Positions 39,962 through 43,860 of a stretch of 43,860 nt of DNA are shown here, piece after piece. Source of the stretch: Anaerolinea sp. Lineage in GTDB: Bacteria; Chloroflexota; Dehalococcoidia; Tepidiformales; Tepidiformaceae. Where the stretch lies: positions 1 through 43,860 of the forward strand of contig PNKC01000023.1 of NCBI GenBank assembly GCA_013822275.1, in the 5' to 3' direction. How positions within the stretch are numbered: position 1 is the stretch's first letter; every line of letters begins with the position of its first letter. The notes under the pieces are model-generated. The model saw nothing but the letters and a program-made list of their open reading frames with translations, was not told the DNA's origin and did no database searches. Both the position numbers and the translations under genes were made by a program.

Positions 39962-41002
39962 CTACTGCGGGAGGAAGGGCTTGATCTTCTCCTGCTGCTG
40001 CTTGAGTACGTCGGCCGGGAGACTGACGTAGCCTACTTCCTTCGCGAGCTTAACGGTGTTTTCCAGATAGAAGCTGACGAAGCCAGCTACCTCCCGTTTC
40101 TCCTTGAGGAAGGTGCCGGTGGTGTAGATGAAGAGCGGGCGCGAGAGCGGCTTGTAGGTGCCCTTCAGTGCAGCGTCGAAGCTGGGGGCGACGCAACCGG
40201 CGCCACCGTCCACCTCGACCGCCTTGAGCTTCTTGCCGGCCTCTTCATAGTAGGCGAAGCCGAAGTAGCCAATGGCGTTCTTGTCCCCTTCGATGCCCTT
40301 GACGAGGACGTTGTCGTCTTCGGAGGCGGTCCCATCAGAACGGTGAGGCGGCTCCTTGCTGGCCTCGCCACGGAGCTTGATGGCTTCCTTGAAGTAGTCG
40401 AAAGTGCCGGAGTCCGCACCGGGGAAGTAGAACTTGATGTTCTCGGCGGGCCAGCCCGGGTTGATGTCGGACCACTTGGTCGCGCCGTCCTTCTTGAAGG
40501 CCTGCTGAAGCTGGGCAGTAGTCATGCACTTTGCCCAGGTGTTCGCCGGGTTCACTACCACGGTGAGCGCGTCGATGGCGACCTGCAGCTCGATCACATC
40601 GGTGACGCCTGCGGCAGCGCAGGCATCCTTCTCCTTCTGGTTGATCGGCCGGGAGGCATCCGAGACCTGGATCTCCTTGCGGCAGAACTTCTCGAAGCCG
40701 CCGCCGGTGCCGGAGAGGGCAACGTTTGCCCTTACGTTCTTCGCGACTTTGCTGAAGTCTTCAGCAACTGCCTGGGAAATCGGGAAGACGGTAGACGAAC
40801 CATCAACGCGGAGTTCTCCGCTGAGCTTGGCGTAGTCAATGCCGGACTTCGCTGTAGGTGAGCCCGCTGCGGCGCTGGCCGCCGGGGTCTCGCTGGCGTC
40901 GTCATCATCGCCACCGCAAGCGGTGGCGGCGAAGGAGGCGAGGGACACGGTTGCGAGCAGTGCCAGTGCCCACTTTCCCCGGCGCATCGCGCGAATCTGC
41001 AT
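39962..41002 (-). CDS. pstS: Phosphate-binding lipoprotein
   Basis: A 346-residue lipoprotein with lipobox FAATAC followed by GGDDDDA and an alanine-rich linker. The binding-protein core includes LRVDGSSTVFPISQAVAEDF and VALSGTGGGFEKFC, the phosphate-binding Ser/Thr loops, and FYFPGADSGTFDYFKEA. It delivers phosphate to PstCA. The candidate Pho box lies 77 bases upstream. Confidence 0.96.
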   Translation of the reverse strand: MQIRAMRRGKWALALLATVSLASFAATACGGDDDDASETPAASAAAGSPTAKSGIDYAKLSGELRVDGSSTVFPISQAVAEDFSKVAKNVRANVALSGTGGGFEKFCRKEIQVSDASRPINQKEKDACAAAGVTDVIELQVAIDALTVVVNPANTWAKCMTTAQLQQAFKKDGATKWSDINPGWPAENIKFYFPGADSGTFDYFKEAIKLRGEASKEPPHRSDGTASEDDNVLVKGIEGDKNAIGYFGFAYYEEAGKKLKAVEVDGGAGCVAPSFDAALKGTYKPLSRPLFIYTTGTFLKEKREVAGFVSFYLENTVKLAKEVGYVSLPADVLKQQQEKIKPFLPQ

Positions 41003-41078
41003 GTGTCTGTTCCCTACCCTATGTTTGTCAGAACCCTCTATTCCCAGAGGCTTCGAGTCAGAAGGTAGAAGACGCCCT

Positions 41079-41095
41079 TTAACGCCCGATTAACG
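41079..41095. promoter_or_regulatory. Candidate Pho box upstream of pstS
   Basis: TTAACG-CCCGA-TTAACG: two identical hexamers spaced 11 bases apart, like the TTAACA-type direct repeats bound by PhoP/PhoB regulators. The interval between pstS (41002) and ffh (41126) is the only sensible pst promoter region. Confidence 0.6.
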
Positions 41096-41125
41096 GCTGG
41101 ATAGAGCCGCCGCCAGCGATCAGTG

Positions 41126-42454
41126 CTACCGCGGCCGCGGCAGCCCGCCGAAGCGGCCGCCGCTGCTCAACTGCTTGGCGATTTTGCGCGCTTCGAAGAA
41201 CTGCTTGAGGAGCTGGTTCACCTGGCTCGGGTCCGTGCCGCTGCCACGGGCGATGCGCTTGCGCCGCTTGCCGTCGATCTTGTCGGGATGGCGGCGCTCC
41301 CACCGCGTCATGGACATGACGATCGCCTCGGCCTGGTTGAAGAAGCGGTCATCCAGCTCGTCGGCATTGAGCTGCATTTTGATCTTGTTGAAGCCGGGCA
41401 GCATCCCCACCAACTGACCGAGCGGCCCCATGTTGCGGACCTTCCGGAGCTGCTCGACGAAGTCCTGGAGGTCGAAGGTGCCACGCTTCAGCTTGTCGCC
41501 GAAGCGGTCCGCGTCCTCCTCGCCCATCTGTTCCTTGGCCCGTTCGATGAGGGAGAGCATGTCGCCCATGCCAAGGATTCGTCCGGCAAGGCGGTCCGGG
41601 TAAAACGCTTCGAGCGCGTCCGTCTTTTCGCCGAGGCCGATGAACTTCACGGGCACGCCGGTGACGGTGCGGATGCTCAGCGCCGCGCCACCGCGGGCGT
41701 CGCCGTCCATCTTCGTCAGGATCAGTCCCGTTGTGCCAACCTTGTCGTGGAACTCCTTAGCGGCGGTTACCGCGTCCTGCCCGGCCATGGCGTCGGCGAC
41801 GAAGAGGACCTCCTGGGGCTGGAGATTGCGCCGAAGCTCGGCGACTTCCTCCATCATCGCCTCATCGATGTGGAGGCGGCCGGCGGTGTCAACGAGGACG
41901 TGGGTCGCGTTCATGCGACGGGCCTTTTCCAGGCCGTTGGCGGCAATGACCGCCGGCTTCACCTCCGTGCCCTCTTCGTGAAAGGGGACATCGAGACTCT
42001 TCGCCAGCGTGACGAGCTGATGGACGGCCGCGGGACGGTAGACGTCGCAGGCGACGACGAGCGGGCGTTGGCCTTGCTTCTTCAGCAGACTTGCGAGCTT
42101 GGCAATACTCGTTGTCTTACCAGAACCCTGCAGCCCGACGAGCATGATGACGGTGGGAGGACGGGCCGCGGTGGCGAGTTGCGGCGCGGCGCCGCCCAGG
42201 ATCTCCACCAGTTCAGCGTGGACGATGTCGATGACCTGCTGGGCGGGGGTAAGACTGCGCAGGACCTCGGCGCCGAGGGCTCTTTCCTTGACGCGCGTGG
42301 TGAATTCACGTACCACTTTGAAGTTCACGTCCGCTTCGAGCATCGCCATGCGCACTTCGCGCAGCGCCTGGTCCAGGTCTTCTTCCGTGACAACGCCGCG
42401 GGAGCCGAACTTCTTAAACGCGCCCTGCAGCTTATCGGTCAGCGATTCGAACAT
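41126..42454 (-). CDS. ffh: Signal recognition particle GTPase
   Basis: A 442-residue SRP54 homologue with N domain, G domain and M domain. G1 GLQGSGKTTSIAKLA, G2/insertion DVYRPAAVHQL, G3 DTAGRL, G4 TKMDGDARGG. The M domain has the methionine-containing MGPLGQLVGMLPGFN segment and the RNA-binding RRKRIARGSGTDPSQVNQLL. It inserts membrane proteins co-translationally. A housekeeping gene that marks the return to core chromosome. Confidence 0.97.
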   Translation of the reverse strand: MFESLTDKLQGAFKKFGSRGVVTEEDLDQALREVRMAMLEADVNFKVVREFTTRVKERALGAEVLRSLTPAQQVIDIVHAELVEILGGAAPQLATAARPPTVIMLVGLQGSGKTTSIAKLASLLKKQGQRPLVVACDVYRPAAVHQLVTLAKSLDVPFHEEGTEVKPAVIAANGLEKARRMNATHVLVDTAGRLHIDEAMMEEVAELRRNLQPQEVLFVADAMAGQDAVTAAKEFHDKVGTTGLILTKMDGDARGGAALSIRTVTGVPVKFIGLGEKTDALEAFYPDRLAGRILGMGDMLSLIERAKEQMGEEDADRFGDKLKRGTFDLQDFVEQLRKVRNMGPLGQLVGMLPGFNKIKMQLNADELDDRFFNQAEAIVMSMTRWERRHPDKIDGKRRKRIARGSGTDPSQVNQLLKQFFEARKIAKQLSSGGRFGGLPRPR

Positions 42455-42591
42455 CGCTCCAGTCTAAACGGCGAGTGGCGAATGGACGCCCTGGCCGAGG
42501 CCACCCCCCTGGGGACGGCCACCAGCCGCCCGGTTAACCGCGTTTGAACCGGAGAGCGCCAAGCGCGGCGACAACGTCCTACACTCTGTCC

Positions 42592-43860
42592 GTGTCTCGC
42601 ATCTGGGGATGGTTGATCCCGGCGCTCGCCGGCGTCGTTGTTGCCTCCGCCGCGTGCGGTGGCGAGGCAGCGGGTGTGCCAGCGGCGCCATCCCCTTCCG
42701 AGTCCCAGACGACGACCGCCGCCGGCCCGACGCCGGCCCGGCCCGGAGCGACTTCGCAGTCCGGAGCCAAGCGCCTGGGCACGTCCGCGGGTGTTGCCAC
42801 GACGGCAAGGGCGCCGGATTTCGTCGCCGTGCCCGGAGCGAAGGGGGTATTTGGCAGGCTTGGCAACGCGGTTTACCAGATCGAGATGCCGGAGAAGTGG
42901 AACGACGAGGTGGTGTACTACGCACACGGCTTCGCGGGCTTCGGCACGGAGGTTGCCGTCGACCCACCGCCACGGGCGCTGCGCGAGAAGCTGATCGCGG
43001 AGGGATTCGCGTGGGCGGCGAGCAGCTACAGCGAAAACGGCTACACGCCCGGTATCGGGGCCGACGATACGCTGGCGCTAAAGGGCCTGTTCGAAGAGAA
43101 GTACGGTAAGCCGGAGAAGTCCTACCTTGTTGGCGCCTCCATGGGGGGCAACGTGGTGACGCTCTCTCTGGAGCACTTCCCAGATGCGTACGACGGGGCG
43201 CTGGCGGTTTGTGGCGCTGTGGCGGGCGAATCTCAGATCGACTACCTCACATCGTGGACGGCCCTTGCGGAGTTCACGTCGGGCGTGAAGATCCCGATTG
43301 GCGAAGGTTCAAGGGAGGTTGGCGCCGTCCTTCTCCAGCAGTTGCCCCGGGCGCTGGGCACTCCCGACGCCCCTACCGATCAGGGCAAGCAGTTCATCAG
43401 CGCCGTGCGGATGCTGACTGGCGGCCCGCGCCCGTTCTTCGTCGAGGGGTTCAAGGAACAGTACGTCGCCAACTTCGGCCTTGTGTTGCTTGACCCCGAC
43501 AGGAGGATGACGGCGGCGGCCGCTTCAACGAATGAGGCTGTGATCTACACGATCGAGCCCGGCCTCGGGCTGACCAATGAGCAACTGAACGCTGGCGTTC
43601 GCCGGTTCCCGGCCGATCTCACCAAACGCAGCGTGGAGAGCCATCCCGACGCGGTGCCAACATCCGGCAGGATTTCGAAGCCTCTGCTGACCCTGCACGG
43701 GACGGGGGACCTGTTCGTGCCGATCAGCCAGGAGCAGCTCTACCGCAAGAGCGTGGAGGCGGCCGGGAGAGGCGACCTCCTCGTGCAGCGGGCGATCCGC
43801 TCGGCTGGTCATTGCCGGTTCTCCGCCGAGGAGCTGACGACCGCATTCACTGACCTCGTG
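42592..43860 (+). CDS. Alpha/beta-hydrolase-fold lipoprotein (partial)
   Basis: The gene runs off the right edge; 423 codons are visible from GTG 42592. It has a signal peptide with lipobox ASAAC, a Ser/Thr/Pro linker, and an alpha/beta-hydrolase domain with VVYYAHGFAGFG (oxyanion region), the nucleophile elbow VGASMGGN, KPLLTLHGTGDLFVP (acid) and AGHCRFS (His). The organisation resembles secreted esterases or tannase-like proteins. The substrate is unknown. It is divergent from ffh. Confidence 0.85.
   Translation, partial: MSRIWGWLIPALAGVVVASAACGGEAAGVPAAPSPSESQTTTAAGPTPARPGATSQSGAKRLGTSAGVATTARAPDFVAVPGAKGVFGRLGNAVYQIEMPEKWNDEVVYYAHGFAGFGTEVAVDPPPRALREKLIAEGFAWAASSYSENGYTPGIGADDTLALKGLFEEKYGKPEKSYLVGASMGGNVVTLSLEHFPDAYDGALAVCGAVAGESQIDYLTSWTALAEFTSGVKIPIGEGSREVGAVLLQQLPRALGTPDAPTDQGKQFISAVRMLTGGPRPFFVEGFKEQYVANFGLVLLDPDRRMTAAAASTNEAVIYTIEPGLGLTNEQLNAGVRRFPADLTKRSVESHPDAVPTSGRISKPLLTLHGTGDLFVPISQEQLYRKSVEAAGRGDLLVQRAIRSAGHCRFSAEELTTAFTDLV

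Noticed and set aside
1-43860. CRISPR array, insertion sequence, integrase or prophage
   Set aside because: No regularly spaced direct repeats, no transposase-like or integrase-like protein and no tRNA-flanking attachment repeat were visible.

Overview
The window is high-GC DNA, densely packed with operons joined by ATGA/GTGA overlaps, from a Gram-positive-like or monoderm-like bacterium. Lipoboxes followed by acidic Cys-Gly-Gly-Asp runs, the many small cupredoxins and the gene set (PstS-type lipoprotein, PCYCGC protein, TPM protein) suggest Chloroflexota, possibly the Dehalococcoidia side. That placement is an inference; no rRNA is present.

Layout. (1) 1-7184, minus strand: a complex-I-like operon headed by a tiny YHS metal-binding gene (YHS-nuoA-[nuoB/nuoD fusion]-nuoH-J-K-L-M, the last running off the left edge). 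No NuoC, I, E, F or G is present and the B/D fusion lacks the iron-sulfur cysteines. (2) 7486-9777, minus strand: cytochrome b with two or three small envelope proteins. (3) 10006-13604, plus strand: small secreted proteins, a TPM-domain coiled-coil protein and PspA. (4) 13922-24281: cupredoxins, SHOCT and membrane proteins, a BlaI-type repressor with an M56 protease, small membrane proteins, a methyltransferase, a CopZ-like cysteine-rich protein, and a MacB-like ABC exporter whose ATPase carries a C-terminal YHS domain. (5) 24400-32670: UbiB-like kinase, a His-rich membrane peptide, a thioredoxin/CcdA/redoxin set, a PCYCGC protein, two DUF1573-like proteins (one frameshifted, one with an in-frame UGA at a Cys position), a methyltransferase, Lgt and a third cupredoxin. 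(6) 32929-43860: ordinary chromosome with DinB, a repeat-domain secreted protein, a diacylglycerol-kinase-like protein, tRNA-His, pstS-C-A-B-phoU, ffh and a partial alpha/beta hydrolase.

How the parts work together. About fourteen copies of one operator, roughly TACTAC-N4/5-GTCGTA (dyad form GTAGTA), lie upstream of nearly every transcription unit from 7 to 33 kb, including the blaI-M56 pair itself. The simplest reading is one BlaI-controlled regulon combining copper proteins, thiol-disulfide chemistry, an unusual complex-I-like module and a cytochrome b: a switchable envelope and respiratory programme, probably metal- or redox-responsive. The strongest surprises are the shared operator, a candidate selenocysteine codon with a hairpin at bacterial SECIS spacing, and the redox-dead complex I core. 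No mobile element, CRISPR array or integrase was seen.
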